A stretch of 64,000 bases of DNA from Methylotenera versatilis 301 (GTDB lineage Bacteria; Pseudomonadota; Gammaproteobacteria; Burkholderiales; Methylophilaceae): contig NC_014207.1 in the NCBI RefSeq assembly GCF_000093025.1, forward strand, positions 1-64,000, read 5' to 3'. Both the position numbers and the translations under genes were made by a program. Positions within the stretch are counted from its first letter, which is position 1; each line of letters starts with the position of its first letter. The notes under the pieces are model-generated. The model made no database searches and was not told the DNA's origin. It saw only the letters and a program-made list of their open reading frames with translations. Shown here piece by piece: positions 51,325 through 60,956 of the stretch.

Positions 51325-54120
51325 TTAACCCGTATTCCTCAACCCCGCCGCAATGCCATTAATCGTCAAATGAATCGCGCGTTTTACCAGCACGTCGGTT
51401 TCGCCGCTTCGGTGCCGCTTAATAAGCGCCACTTGTAGGTGATTGAGTGGGTCTAAGTAAGGCAGTCGGTTTTTAATTGAGTTGGCCAGTGTTGGGTTAT
51501 TGGCTAGACGTTCGGTGTTTTGTAGAATTAAGTTGAGTGCTTGGTTAGTGAGTGCATGCTCTTTCTGTATGCGTTCAAATACGGGGGTTCTGAGTGTTTC
51601 ATCTTGCACCAGTTCAGAATAGCAGGCGGCTATTGTGAGGTCGGTTTTTGCTAGCATCATGTCCATATTAGAGATAAGCGTTTTGAATAAAGGCCAAGCT
51701 GCAAGCATGTCTCTTAGCACATGGATGCGCTGTTCTTTATCTGTTTCATCCTTGCTTGCGCTTAAATAGTCATCTATTGCGCTGCCAAAGCCGTACCAGC
51801 CGGGTAGCAATAGTCGGCATTGTCCCCATGAGAAACCCCATGGAATTGCGCGTAAGTCTTCAATGCGTTGTGTGGATTTGCGCGAGGCAGGGCGGCTGCC
51901 AAGGTTCAAATCGGCGATTTCTGAAATTGGCGTTGAGCTAAAAAAGTATTCCGCAAACCGTGGTGTTTCATAGACTAAATCTCGGTAAGCGTGCATGGCA
52001 CTGGCAGAGAGTTGATCCATTAGCATTTCATAAGCTCTGCGTTGTGTTTTGGGTAGCTGATCTTGCGGAAATAGCGAGGCATCTATGGTGGCCGCCACAA
52101 AGGCTTCCAAATTGCGTCTTGCCACTTTGGGGTCTGAGAATTTATTGGCGATAATTTCGCCTTGTTCGGTCAAACGTATTTGCCCTGCCACGGTGCCAAG
52201 AGGCTGCGCCATAATGGCTTGATATGTTGGACCACCGCCACGACCGACCGCGCCGCCACGGCCATGAAACAGTCGTAATCGCACATCAGCTTGACTGAAT
52301 AACTCAACTAAATAGACTTCGGCTTTATACAGTTCCCAGTTTGAAGTTAAGAATCCACCATCTTTATTGCTATCAGAATAGCCGAGCATGATTTCTTGCT
52401 CATTGCCTTGATAGCGAATCAAATGGCGTATGCCAAGCAAGCTCAGCCATTCGCTCATGATTTTTGGCGCGTTGCGTAAATCTTCAATGGTTTCAAATAA
52501 CGGTACGATATTGAGTTCCATCTCTACGCTGGCTGAACCCCACGCACCGCGCAGCAGGCCTGCTTCTTTTTGCAGCAATGCCACTTCAAGTAGGTCTGAC
52601 ATAGTTTCTGTGTGCGAGATAATGTAATGTCGCACCGTACGGTTGCCAAATTTTGCACGTACTTCACGGGCTTTTCTAATCACATTCATTTCTGTTTGTA
52701 GCAACTCTGAATATTTTTGAAAAGGCGAGAATAGCAAGCGTGGCTGCCTGAGCTCTTCTAGCAGAATGTTTACTTTTTCGGTTTCGCTGAGTGCTGCATA
52801 GTCAAAACTGTAACCTGCATTCACAAATAGCTCTTTTAGCACGGCTTCATGTACGTCTGAGCTTTGTCTTAAATCTATCGTCGCTAAATGAAAACCAAAG
52901 GTTTCAACCGCTTTAATAAGCTTGCCCAGCCTTGGATAAACCAGCAATTCACCATGATTTTCAATCAATGAATTGGCAATAATATTCAGGTCAGCTAAAA
53001 GCTCATCCGCGCTGGCGTAAGGTTTTAAATTCTCGGCTACATTAGTTTCAATATGCAGACTAGTTTCGCTACCGATTAGATTTTGAAAACTTAATGAAAG
53101 CCGCCCCATTACCGCCATGATGGCAAGGCGATAAGGCTCATCTTGCCTATGCGGGGATTGATCTTGCGAGGTGCTGGCTAAATCTAGCAATGCTTGCGAA
53201 ACTTTGACTAAACGCGTTGTTGGCGTGAGCTCTTTGCGCAAATTGCTGATTTCGCGTAAATAATGCTCAAAAGCTACGGTGGATTGTTGTATGGTCGCCA
53301 TGTCTAAGGTGGCAGCATTTACATTAGGGTTGCCATCGCGGTCGCCACCAATCCAGCTACCCATTTGCAGAAAACTTGGTAGTTGGTAGCGCTCGCTACC
53401 TGTTTTACCAAACAGATCGCCAATATCTTGTTCCAAATCCTGTAATAGTTCAGGAATCGCATCCAGCAAACTCAAGCGGTAGTATGAAAGCGCATTGTCA
53501 ATTTCGTTGTTCACTGTCAGTTTGTCAAAACGCAACATTCTGGTTTGCCACAAAGCTGTGACAGCAGCATAGAGCATGCGCGAGTTTTTTTCGGTTTCTT
53601 GGCGCGACATGAGTTGCGCTTTGTTGGCGAGTAATGATGAAATCACCTGTTCAGTATCTAACAGACTTTTTCTTTGCACCTCAGTCGGGTGCGCAGTTAA
53701 AACGGGCGAAATTAAGGCTGATTTAAAGAAATCATCAATTTGTTTTAACTCTAGCTTCTCATCTTTGAAAGAGCGCATAGAGTTTGCCACGCCCCCTGGC
53801 GCCTCTGCGCTTTCTTCCATACGATATTGGTAGTTGCTGTAAAGGTCTTCAGCAATATTCACTAAATGTTTAAAGTAGCTAAAGGCTCTCGCCACCGCAA
53901 TGGTTTGGCTGTTGGTCAGCTCTTTTAATAAACTATCTAGTTTTTGTGTAAATTCTTGGTCACCTTCACGATGAAATTTCACGGCAGACTGACGAATTGC
54001 CTCTATGGTTTCGAAAGTTTTTTCACCTTCGTTATCTTTAATCACCTCCCCTAGAATGCGCCCAAGGTAACGGATATTCTCTTTAAGCGCAGTTTCAGCG
54101 GGGGTCATAGGTGCATTCAT
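51325..54120 (-). CDS. ppc: Phosphoenolpyruvate carboxylase
   Basis: Carboxylates PEP to oxaloacetate, an anaplerotic step. The 931-aa protein has VLTAHPTEVQRKS (catalytic His), the SWIGGDRDGNPNV motif, FHGRGGAVGRGGGPTYQAI (Gly/Arg loop) and the C-terminal IAAGLRNTG of the family. It lies downstream of the transglutaminase-DUF2126 gene on the same strand, separated by 221 bp with hairpins, so probably an independent unit. No irregularity seen. Confidence 0.97.
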   Translation of the reverse strand: MNAPMTPAETALKENIRYLGRILGEVIKDNEGEKTFETIEAIRQSAVKFHREGDQEFTQKLDSLLKELTNSQTIAVARAFSYFKHLVNIAEDLYSNYQYRMEESAEAPGGVANSMRSFKDEKLELKQIDDFFKSALISPVLTAHPTEVQRKSLLDTEQVISSLLANKAQLMSRQETEKNSRMLYAAVTALWQTRMLRFDKLTVNNEIDNALSYYRLSLLDAIPELLQDLEQDIGDLFGKTGSERYQLPSFLQMGSWIGGDRDGNPNVNAATLDMATIQQSTVAFEHYLREISNLRKELTPTTRLVKVSQALLDLASTSQDQSPHRQDEPYRLAIMAVMGRLSLSFQNLIGSETSLHIETNVAENLKPYASADELLADLNIIANSLIENHGELLVYPRLGKLIKAVETFGFHLATIDLRQSSDVHEAVLKELFVNAGYSFDYAALSETEKVNILLEELRQPRLLFSPFQKYSELLQTEMNVIRKAREVRAKFGNRTVRHYIISHTETMSDLLEVALLQKEAGLLRGAWGSASVEMELNIVPLFETIEDLRNAPKIMSEWLSLLGIRHLIRYQGNEQEIMLGYSDSNKDGGFLTSNWELYKAEVYLVELFSQADVRLRLFHGRGGAVGRGGGPTYQAIMAQPLGTVAGQIRLTEQGEIIANKFSDPKVARRNLEAFVAATIDASLFPQDQLPKTQRRAYEMLMDQLSASAMHAYRDLVYETPRFAEYFFSSTPISEIADLNLGSRPASRKSTQRIEDLRAIPWGFSWGQCRLLLPGWYGFGSAIDDYLSASKDETDKEQRIHVLRDMLAAWPLFKTLISNMDMMLAKTDLTIAACYSELVQDETLRTPVFERIQKEHALTNQALNLILQNTERLANNPTLANSIKNRLPYLDPLNHLQVALIKRHRSGETDVLVKRAIHLTINGIAAGLRNTG

Positions 54121-54199
54121 TTTTCAATTCCTCAAACCAAATATGTTCAATGGATTACATGATTTAAAACACTACTATTTCTATTAAAACTTACGCTCT

Positions 54200-54272
54200 C
54201 GTCATTCCCGCGAAGGCGGGAATCTAGGCGAGTCAGCTACCTAACTGGATTCCCGCCTCCGCGAGAATGACG
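54200..54272. repeat. Inverted dispersed-type repeat before ppc
   Basis: Arms 54200-54223 (CGTCATTCCCGCGAAGGCG...) and 54249-54272 are inverted copies with two mismatches, and the left arm contains its own TTCCCGC/GCGGGAA hairpin. Such GTCATTCCCGCG repeats are widespread in proteobacteria. Confidence 0.75.
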
Positions 54273-54273
54273 G

Positions 54274-54317
54274 AACGAAGGTGTTTGTAAGATAAGTCAC
54301 TTACAAACACCTTCGTT
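54274..54317. repeat. Perfect 18-bp inverted repeat downstream of the transglutaminase-DUF2126 gene
   Basis: Arms AACGAAGGTGTTTGTAAG and its exact complement enclose an 8-nt loop, 25 bp beyond the stop of the gene at 54342. It could terminate that transcript, but no T run follows on the minus strand. Confidence 0.7.
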
Positions 54318-54341
54318 GATAAGCTTCAAACTTAACTCCAG

Positions 54342-57300
54342 TTAATTCGCATGCCACCTTAAATCTAAGGTAAACGGATACTCGCGATTGTTTAATTCAG
54401 TTGGAGGTTCCATCAACTTTACTGCTTTATTAACTGATTTCTTGGGTGATTTAATATTACCCGGTGTATGCTCAAGTACCGTAAATCGGCTCACACGGCG
54501 GCCTTCAGCTTCATAAGCATTGACTGGCAAGGTGTCGTAGTTACGGCCACCCGGATGTGTGACATGGTAAGTACAACCACCAACAGAACGCCCATTCCAT
54601 GTATCTATCACATCGAATATCAACGGCGCTTGTACACCTATACTTGGGTGCAATGCAGAAGGCGGGTTCCAAGCGCGGTAACGTACACCTGCGACCATTT
54701 CACCTTGCGTACCCGTGTCACGTAACGGCAAGCGACGACCGTTACAGGTAATCGCATAACGTTCACCTGTGATACCTGTGAGCTTGACTTGCAAGCGCTC
54801 AACGGAAGAGTCGACATATCTTGCCGTGCCGCCGCTAGTGATTTCCTCGCCTAATACATGCCAAGGCTCAATTGCGGTTCTAAGTTCTAGTTGTAAGTCT
54901 TGAATTTCTAAGGTACCGCAACGTGGAAAGCGGAATTCAATAAACGGCGCAAACCAGTCTGTAGAAAACGCATAGCCCGCGGCTTGCAAATCTTGCGCGA
55001 CATCTTCAATATCGCGTGCGATAAAGTGCGGCAGCATGAAGCGGTCGTGCAATTGTGTGCCCCAGCGTACCAATGGTTTTTTGTACGGCTCTTTCCAGAA
55101 ACGTGCGACCAAAGTCCGTAGCAGCAGCATTTGCACTAAGCTCATTTGCGCATGTGGCGGCATTTCGAAGGCGCGTAATTCTAGTAAACCTAGGCGACCA
55201 GTATCTGAGCCAGGGGCATAAAGTTTATCAATACAGAATTCACTGCGGTGTGTATTACCTGTCATATCGACTAGCAGATTGCGCAGTAAGCGGTCTACCA
55301 ACCACGGAGTCGGCACTTCGCCATCAGGCATTTGTTGGAAGGCGATTTCTAGTTCGTACAAGCTGTCATTACGTGCTTCATCCACGCGCGGTGCTTGGCT
55401 GGTTGGGCCAATAAACAAGCCTGAAAATAAGTAAGATAAAGAAGGGTGGTGCTGCCAATAAGTGATCAAACTACGCAACAAATCAGGGCGTCGCAAAATC
55501 GGACTATCAGCTGGCGTAATGCCACCTAAGGTAACGTGATTGCCACCACCAGTGCCAGTATGGCGACCATCGAGCATGAATTTCTCAGAACCTAATCTGG
55601 TTAAGCGTGCTTGCTCATAGAGCGTTGTGGTGTTGTGCACCAAAGCATCCCAACTGGCGGCTGGGTGAATGTTGACTTCAATCACACCAGGGTCTGGCGT
55701 GACAGGTAAGCGTGTTAGGCGTAAATCGTGAGGCGGTTGATAACCTTCAATTACCACTGGCATTTTCAATGTGCTGGCTGTCGCTTCAATCGAGGCAATA
55801 ATGTCTAAATAATGCTCTAGCGTATTGGTTGGCGGTAGAAAAACATGTAAGCGTCCGCCTCTGGTTTCCACGCATAGCGCAGTATGTGGTGTGAATTCTG
55901 GGTCAGTTGGAGCAGACTCTTCAATATCACCTTCATCATCAACCATCCCCATCTCGTTGCTATGCGTATTCTCTTTGGTGAATTTGCTATAACGACGGCT
56001 CACTTCAGAGTCAATATCCGCTAATGGCTCTACAGCCTCATACAGGCTACGCTCGTGTTCATGATCGCGGTCTTCAAAAGCAATCCAAGGCAGCGAGTTT
56101 AAAGGTAAGCGCAAACCCATGGCTGAATCGCCCGGTGCAAGAAACATCTCGCCGCGCCTGAATTCCCATGCGCTGCTGCTCCATGCATTGCGCTGATAAC
56201 TCCAATGCAATGGAAGTAGATAGCCAACAGGCATACCTAAATCGCCCGTGATCACCTTTGTTAGGCGCTTACGCTCTAAATCATCTTTGAGGTCTGATTT
56301 AAGCGGATTCAGGTTATTCGGTAGTAGGCCTTCTGCTAATAAATAATAAAGCGGGTCTTCGTAGCCTGCACAAATGTGGCTACCTTTGAGGCCTAGTCGT
56401 TTTGAAAGGTCGCGAATAAAGGTGTCAGCGTGTTCGCGATTAAAACCATAATCTTTGTTTTCATCGGCTAATAGCTGAGGGTTACGCCAAACTGGCTTGC
56501 CATCTTTACGCCAAAAACAGGCGAGTTGCCAGCGTGGTAGTGGTTCACCTGGGTACCATTTACCTTGACCAAAATACAGCAGGCCGCCCGGTGCAAAGCT
56601 ATCACGCAAGCGTCTGACTAACTCGCCTGCTAGCTTACGTTTTTCCACGCCATCCGCATCAATATTCCATTCTGGCGCATCCATATTATCGATAGAGATA
56701 AAAGTTGGCTCGCCACCCATGGTTAAGCGCACATCGCCAGCTTCTAACTCCGTATCTATTTTTTGACCAAGCGCGTTAATTTCGACCCATTGTTCTTCGC
56801 TATAGGGTTTGGTCACGCGCGGGTCTTCATGAATGCGAGTGACGTTGTTGCTAAAACTAAATTCGATATTGGCCTGACCTGTATAACCACCAGTCACTGG
56901 CGCCGCGCTGACATAATCAGCCGTGCAAGCGAGTGGAATATGACCTTCACCAGCAAGTAAGCCAGAGGTCGCATCTAAGCCTATCCAGCCAGCGCCGGGG
57001 ATGTACACTTCAGCCCATGCATGCAAGTCAGTAAAGTCTACTTCGGTACCTGATGGACCATCCAAAGATTTCACATCAGCAGTGAGCTGCACTAAGTAAC
57101 CTGAAACGAATCGAGCTGCTAAGCCCATGTGGCGCAAGGCTTGCACTAGCAACCAAGCAGAATCACGACAAGAACCTAGCTTTTTATCTAGGGTTTCTTC
57201 ACAAGTTTGAACGCCAACTTCCATACGAATGGAGTAATTAATCGTTTGATTGACGCGCTGATTTAAGTACACCAAAAAATCTACGATGGCTTTTTTACCA

Positions 57301-57707
57301 ACATCAATTTCCGCCAACCAGGCTTTTAGTAAAGGTCCGTGCTCACGCACTTCAAGATAAGGCGCAAGCTCTTTAAGCAACTGCTCTGGGTAAGCAAACG
57401 GGTAATTTTCTGCGTATTCCTCTAAAAAGAAATCGAAAGGATTAATCACCGTCATTTCTGCAATCAAATCGACTTCTATTGATAGTTCGGTAGATTTCTC
57501 TGGAAACACTACACGCGCCAAATAATTGCCGAAGGGATCTTGCTGCCAGCTGATAAAGTGGTTCTCAGGTTTGATTTTAAGTGAGTAAGCACTGACAGGC
57601 GTGCGCGAATGCGCCGCTGGGCGTAGGCGGAAAACATGCGGTGCAAGTTGTACAGGGTTATCGTAGTGATAGGCCGTTTTATGGTGGAGCGCGACTCGAA
57701 TAGTCAT
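54342..57707 (-). CDS. Transglutaminase-like protein 2 fused to DUF2126
   Basis: A 1121-aa protein. Residues 1-300 carry a transglutaminase-like domain with C180 (KLGSCRDSAW), H229 (DLHAWAEVY) and D245 (WIGLDATSG). Residues about 330-1115 form the large DUF2126-type region (LTMGGEPTFISIDNMD, GGGNHVTLGG, LLLRTLVARFWKEPYKKP), whose function is not established. It is the largest protein of the minus-strand operon and follows the VOC gene by 51 bp. Confidence 0.9.
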   Translation of the reverse strand: MTIRVALHHKTAYHYDNPVQLAPHVFRLRPAAHSRTPVSAYSLKIKPENHFISWQQDPFGNYLARVVFPEKSTELSIEVDLIAEMTVINPFDFFLEEYAENYPFAYPEQLLKELAPYLEVREHGPLLKAWLAEIDVGKKAIVDFLVYLNQRVNQTINYSIRMEVGVQTCEETLDKKLGSCRDSAWLLVQALRHMGLAARFVSGYLVQLTADVKSLDGPSGTEVDFTDLHAWAEVYIPGAGWIGLDATSGLLAGEGHIPLACTADYVSAAPVTGGYTGQANIEFSFSNNVTRIHEDPRVTKPYSEEQWVEINALGQKIDTELEAGDVRLTMGGEPTFISIDNMDAPEWNIDADGVEKRKLAGELVRRLRDSFAPGGLLYFGQGKWYPGEPLPRWQLACFWRKDGKPVWRNPQLLADENKDYGFNREHADTFIRDLSKRLGLKGSHICAGYEDPLYYLLAEGLLPNNLNPLKSDLKDDLERKRLTKVITGDLGMPVGYLLPLHWSYQRNAWSSSAWEFRRGEMFLAPGDSAMGLRLPLNSLPWIAFEDRDHEHERSLYEAVEPLADIDSEVSRRYSKFTKENTHSNEMGMVDDEGDIEESAPTDPEFTPHTALCVETRGGRLHVFLPPTNTLEHYLDIIASIEATASTLKMPVVIEGYQPPHDLRLTRLPVTPDPGVIEVNIHPAASWDALVHNTTTLYEQARLTRLGSEKFMLDGRHTGTGGGNHVTLGGITPADSPILRRPDLLRSLITYWQHHPSLSYLFSGLFIGPTSQAPRVDEARNDSLYELEIAFQQMPDGEVPTPWLVDRLLRNLLVDMTGNTHRSEFCIDKLYAPGSDTGRLGLLELRAFEMPPHAQMSLVQMLLLRTLVARFWKEPYKKPLVRWGTQLHDRFMLPHFIARDIEDVAQDLQAAGYAFSTDWFAPFIEFRFPRCGTLEIQDLQLELRTAIEPWHVLGEEITSGGTARYVDSSVERLQVKLTGITGERYAITCNGRRLPLRDTGTQGEMVAGVRYRAWNPPSALHPSIGVQAPLIFDVIDTWNGRSVGGCTYHVTHPGGRNYDTLPVNAYEAEGRRVSRFTVLEHTPGNIKSPKKSVNKAVKLMEPPTELNNREYPFTLDLRWHAN

Positions 57708-57758
57708 TAGTTTGTTACCTTTTTAGAGTCGTCATCGTTGTGTTTCTAACTCGCAAAA

Positions 57759-58991
57759 CTAGCTTGAGCTTTCAGCTTGTAGTAAACGTAAATTCTCTTC
57801 AACGCCAGCCGCTTCAGTCAGTTCAGCTACATTCTGTTTGGTGAAGAAGCCATCAAAATCGCCAAAGCGTTGCACATATTCAATGATGAGCGAAGAGTGT
57901 TCTGAGGCGCTAGAGAAAATCTGTTTAAGGCCTTCTTCACGTGAGCCAATCACATCTAATAAGAAGTCTTTGCCTTTTTCTCTAATCGCATCCACCACGT
58001 AGTCAATGTTAATCTGACCATTGGTTTCGCCATCTGCCACGCCCAGTGCAATGTGGTGCAAACGCGGACCATAGTTGCGTACAAAATTTTCAGTAGGTGA
58101 GGGCAAGCCAACCAAGTGATTGACGAAATATGGATGATTAGCCGCAGTGAAAACCTTTGCAGGGCTTTTTTGTTCATTATTGTAGTGCGCACTTTTGGTG
58201 ACATTGGTCGAAGAGCTCTGGCTCGCAATGTCGTATGAACCCCAGTAGTAATAGCTGGAAAGCGTGAGATATTCAAGTATAGCCACTTCACGATTTTGGC
58301 TGTAAATTCGGGTCGCTAGGTGGTCAATTGGTAAAATGAGCTTATCTAAACCTAGCTTTGCTTGCGTTTCTTTGGCTTCAAGATAGCCACGATTCACATC
58401 TTCATGAATCACACTCACGCCAAGTGCGTAAATGCGAATATCGCCTACTGGCCGTTCCCAATACCCCACAATATTGTGCGTGTAGGGCGATGGTTTGACG
58501 ATAGACATATTGCCCGGCAGCTCTAATTTGCGAATTTGATCTTGATTGAAAAAGCGAATCTCTCGCGCTTTTTGTAGTTCAACCACTTCATGCTGATTGG
58601 TCACGCGAAATATCTCGCCCATATAACGTGAGTTGGGCTTATGCGCGCCTATTGGGTAAACCTCATTTAAACTTCGAAAGATACCGTGTGTATTGGGGTC
58701 GCGTACTTCTCGTACAATTACATCTGGCGAGTTCATATCGATACGCAGCACATGCGTCCAATGTGATTCTGATTCTAGCGTGACTAAATAATGATATGGC
58801 GTCATCAAAGCTAATTCGCTGATGTAAGCCACCGAGCAGCCTGGCTCAACGGTAATCATCATGGCATCAATTTCATGCACCATATCAGTCAAGCCGATGC
58901 GATCTCTATCTTCCAATAGCTTAGGTAGAAATTCTTCAAACCAAGGTGAATTGACCTTGTCGCCATGACGTTGGTGTTGCAATGAGTTCAT
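57759..58991 (-). CDS. HPPD-like VOC-fold Fe(II) protein
   Basis: The 410-aa C-terminal half resembles 4-hydroxyphenylpyruvate dioxygenase of the vicinal-oxygen-chelate fold. H224 (LPIDHLATRI), H312/H313 (RLHHIALGV) and E371 (LIIEYVQRFG) are placed like the 2-His-1-Glu iron site. The N-terminal 200 aa are distinct. The substrate is probably not hydroxyphenylpyruvate, given divergence and the setting between two transglutaminase genes. The assignment is by motif only. Confidence 0.65.
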   Translation of the reverse strand: MNSLQHQRHGDKVNSPWFEEFLPKLLEDRDRIGLTDMVHEIDAMMITVEPGCSVAYISELALMTPYHYLVTLESESHWTHVLRIDMNSPDVIVREVRDPNTHGIFRSLNEVYPIGAHKPNSRYMGEIFRVTNQHEVVELQKAREIRFFNQDQIRKLELPGNMSIVKPSPYTHNIVGYWERPVGDIRIYALGVSVIHEDVNRGYLEAKETQAKLGLDKLILPIDHLATRIYSQNREVAILEYLTLSSYYYWGSYDIASQSSSTNVTKSAHYNNEQKSPAKVFTAANHPYFVNHLVGLPSPTENFVRNYGPRLHHIALGVADGETNGQINIDYVVDAIREKGKDFLLDVIGSREEGLKQIFSSASEHSSLIIEYVQRFGDFDGFFTKQNVAELTEAAGVEENLRLLQAESSS

Positions 58992-59053
58992 TAGGACATC
59001 CGAAATGTAAATATATCTGTGACTATTGGGTAGAAATGGAAAGACTGATGCGG

Positions 59054-59881
59054 TTATTGCTGCATTTGCGACATTTCATGTACTTTAAAATCTACCGACA
59101 TTTTTTCGTTGCTAATATCGTGCATCACGCTGCTAATCGGGCATGCATCGCGATAGTCTAAGCCGGTAGCCAATCGTATATGGATGCCATTTGACGGTGC
59201 ATTATTGGCCACATCAAAACTTTGCCAACCACTGCCAACTAGCCAAGCATCTGCCCAACTATGGTTTTCAAGTTGCTTAGTTGTCGGGTTAAAACAATAG
59301 CCATGTACAAATCGTGCGGGTATTTTTAAAGCTCTGCAGCAACTAATAAAAAGATGCGTCATGCCTTGACTCAGTGCTTTACCTGCGGCTAGGGTAGCGA
59401 TTGCTGATTGTTGATTCTCGGCCGTTGTTTTATCCAAGATAACGGTTTGCGAGATACTATTCATCAGTGCTGTTAGCAAATCTTGATTGATGGCTTGGTG
59501 TTTCGATGTAACTTCTTGTGCGAATTGTATAAGCTGTTCATTGGCCTCGGTGAGTGCAGTATTTCTCAGGTAGATTGGCAGCGCCAAATCGTCATGCTTT
59601 GTTTTATCTTTTGCTAGTAAATCAGTAGACCAATCAATATCAGTTTCTACTTCACCTGTGGCGCTAATCATAATTTCTTGATGTGGTGTATCCATCACCA
59701 GAGTGTGGGTGGTATTGCCGAAAGTATCAAGTTGTGTGGATGATATACCGCTTACTTTCACCTGCCAGTTGCTCACGCGCTGACCAAAACCATCTTGTGG
59801 CGTGAGGCGCAACTGTTGTATGGTGTACCCGATAGGCTTGTTGAATGCGAAGCGGGTATGGTGTTCAATGTTAAATTTCAT
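59054..59881 (-). CDS. Transglutaminase-like protein 3 with Ser at the Cys position
   Basis: The 275-aa protein has the usual N-terminal beta domain (MKFNIEHHTRFAFNKPI) and a transglutaminase core. At the nucleophile it reads AAGKALSQGMTHL, so S171 takes the place of the Cys of GVCQDFAH. H207 (ENHSWADAWL) and D223 (WQSFDVANN) are kept. It is predicted inactive as a thiol enzyme, or a serine variant. It sits between the alpha-E and VOC genes in the operon. Confidence 0.85.
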   Translation of the reverse strand: MKFNIEHHTRFAFNKPIGYTIQQLRLTPQDGFGQRVSNWQVKVSGISSTQLDTFGNTTHTLVMDTPHQEIMISATGEVETDIDWSTDLLAKDKTKHDDLALPIYLRNTALTEANEQLIQFAQEVTSKHQAINQDLLTALMNSISQTVILDKTTAENQQSAIATLAAGKALSQGMTHLFISCCRALKIPARFVHGYCFNPTTKQLENHSWADAWLVGSGWQSFDVANNAPSNGIHIRLATGLDYRDACPISSVMHDISNEKMSVDFKVHEMSQMQQ

Positions 59882-59951
59882 CGCGATTCTCCCACTTGAA
59901 TGATTAATCTTTACTGTTAATACTTAACCCTTAATATATCTTGGTAAATAC

Positions 59952-60956
59952 TTAGCCTTGGCTTTGTACCTCACCAACATTAGACTTTTCCGGTTCGTTG
60001 ATGATTGGCGCATTCAGGTAAGTACGCTGAATCTCAACACCCAAGCGATTGTTTTGTCTGAGGAATGCTTCTAAAAACTCGTGCAATCCACCTCTGTAAA
60101 TGTCTTCAATACGTCCATAATGTAATGTTGAGTGCATTTCACCGGCTAGGCGTTTACATTCACGACCAGCATCACCCGTCAGTTGGTCGAGTATCGTTGT
60201 CAGTTCATCCATACACGCGTGAAGTGAGCGCGGCATGTCGTGACGTAAAACTAGCAACTCGGCCACGCGTAACGGCATTACTGCATCACGATAGACTTTT
60301 AAATATGCTTCATAAGCGCTGGCAGAACGTAACAGTGCGCTCCATTCGTAATAATCTACTGCGCCACCTACATCGCTCGCTGAAGGTAACAAAAGGTGAT
60401 ATTTCACATCAAGTAAGCGTGCCATATCGTCTGCGCGCTCGATAAATCCACCTAATCGCGTGAAGCGGAATCCATCATCGCGCAACATCGTGCCGTAAGT
60501 CACGCCACGGAACAGATGCGAACGTGATTTAACCCAATCACAAAACTCAGACAAGCCACTGTCTAAAATCAGCTTTTTGTCCATTTGCTGAAATTCTAGC
60601 CACAAGCTATTGATGTTCTCCCACATTTCAGAAGACATCGCCACTCGCACCGCATGGGCGTTCTCGCGCGCTGCACGCAGGCAATTGTAAATGCTCGACA
60701 AATTGCGGCTATCCATTGCAATGTAGTAAATCACATTATGCGCAGTGACTTCATCATAGGCTTTATGAAAATCTTCTACGGTGTCAGAGATATGTAGCAA
60801 CGGCACCCAAAGCGCAGCCTCACTTTGTGCGGCGTTTTGTACTAGCGACATGCGATATGTCACATCCAGCATACGTGCCATATTTTCTGCACGTTCAATA
60901 TAACGTGCCATCCAGTAGAGGTGATCAGCGGTACGGCTTAGCATTGCAGCACCCAT
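59952..60956 (-). CDS. Alpha-E domain protein
   Basis: A 334-aa all-helical protein of the alpha-E family, with the N-terminal signature LSRTADHLYWMARYIERAENMARMLD, matching the C-terminal half of the 863-aa fusion at 46309. Its start lies inside the ATP-grasp gene (19-bp overlap), so the two are translationally coupled. Function is unknown; it is presumably a partner of the ATP-grasp enzyme. A second start 12 bp downstream (MLSRTADHL) is possible. Confidence 0.9.
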   Translation of the reverse strand: MGAAMLSRTADHLYWMARYIERAENMARMLDVTYRMSLVQNAAQSEAALWVPLLHISDTVEDFHKAYDEVTAHNVIYYIAMDSRNLSSIYNCLRAARENAHAVRVAMSSEMWENINSLWLEFQQMDKKLILDSGLSEFCDWVKSRSHLFRGVTYGTMLRDDGFRFTRLGGFIERADDMARLLDVKYHLLLPSASDVGGAVDYYEWSALLRSASAYEAYLKVYRDAVMPLRVAELLVLRHDMPRSLHACMDELTTILDQLTGDAGRECKRLAGEMHSTLHYGRIEDIYRGGLHEFLEAFLRQNNRLGVEIQRTYLNAPIINEPEKSNVGEVQSQG

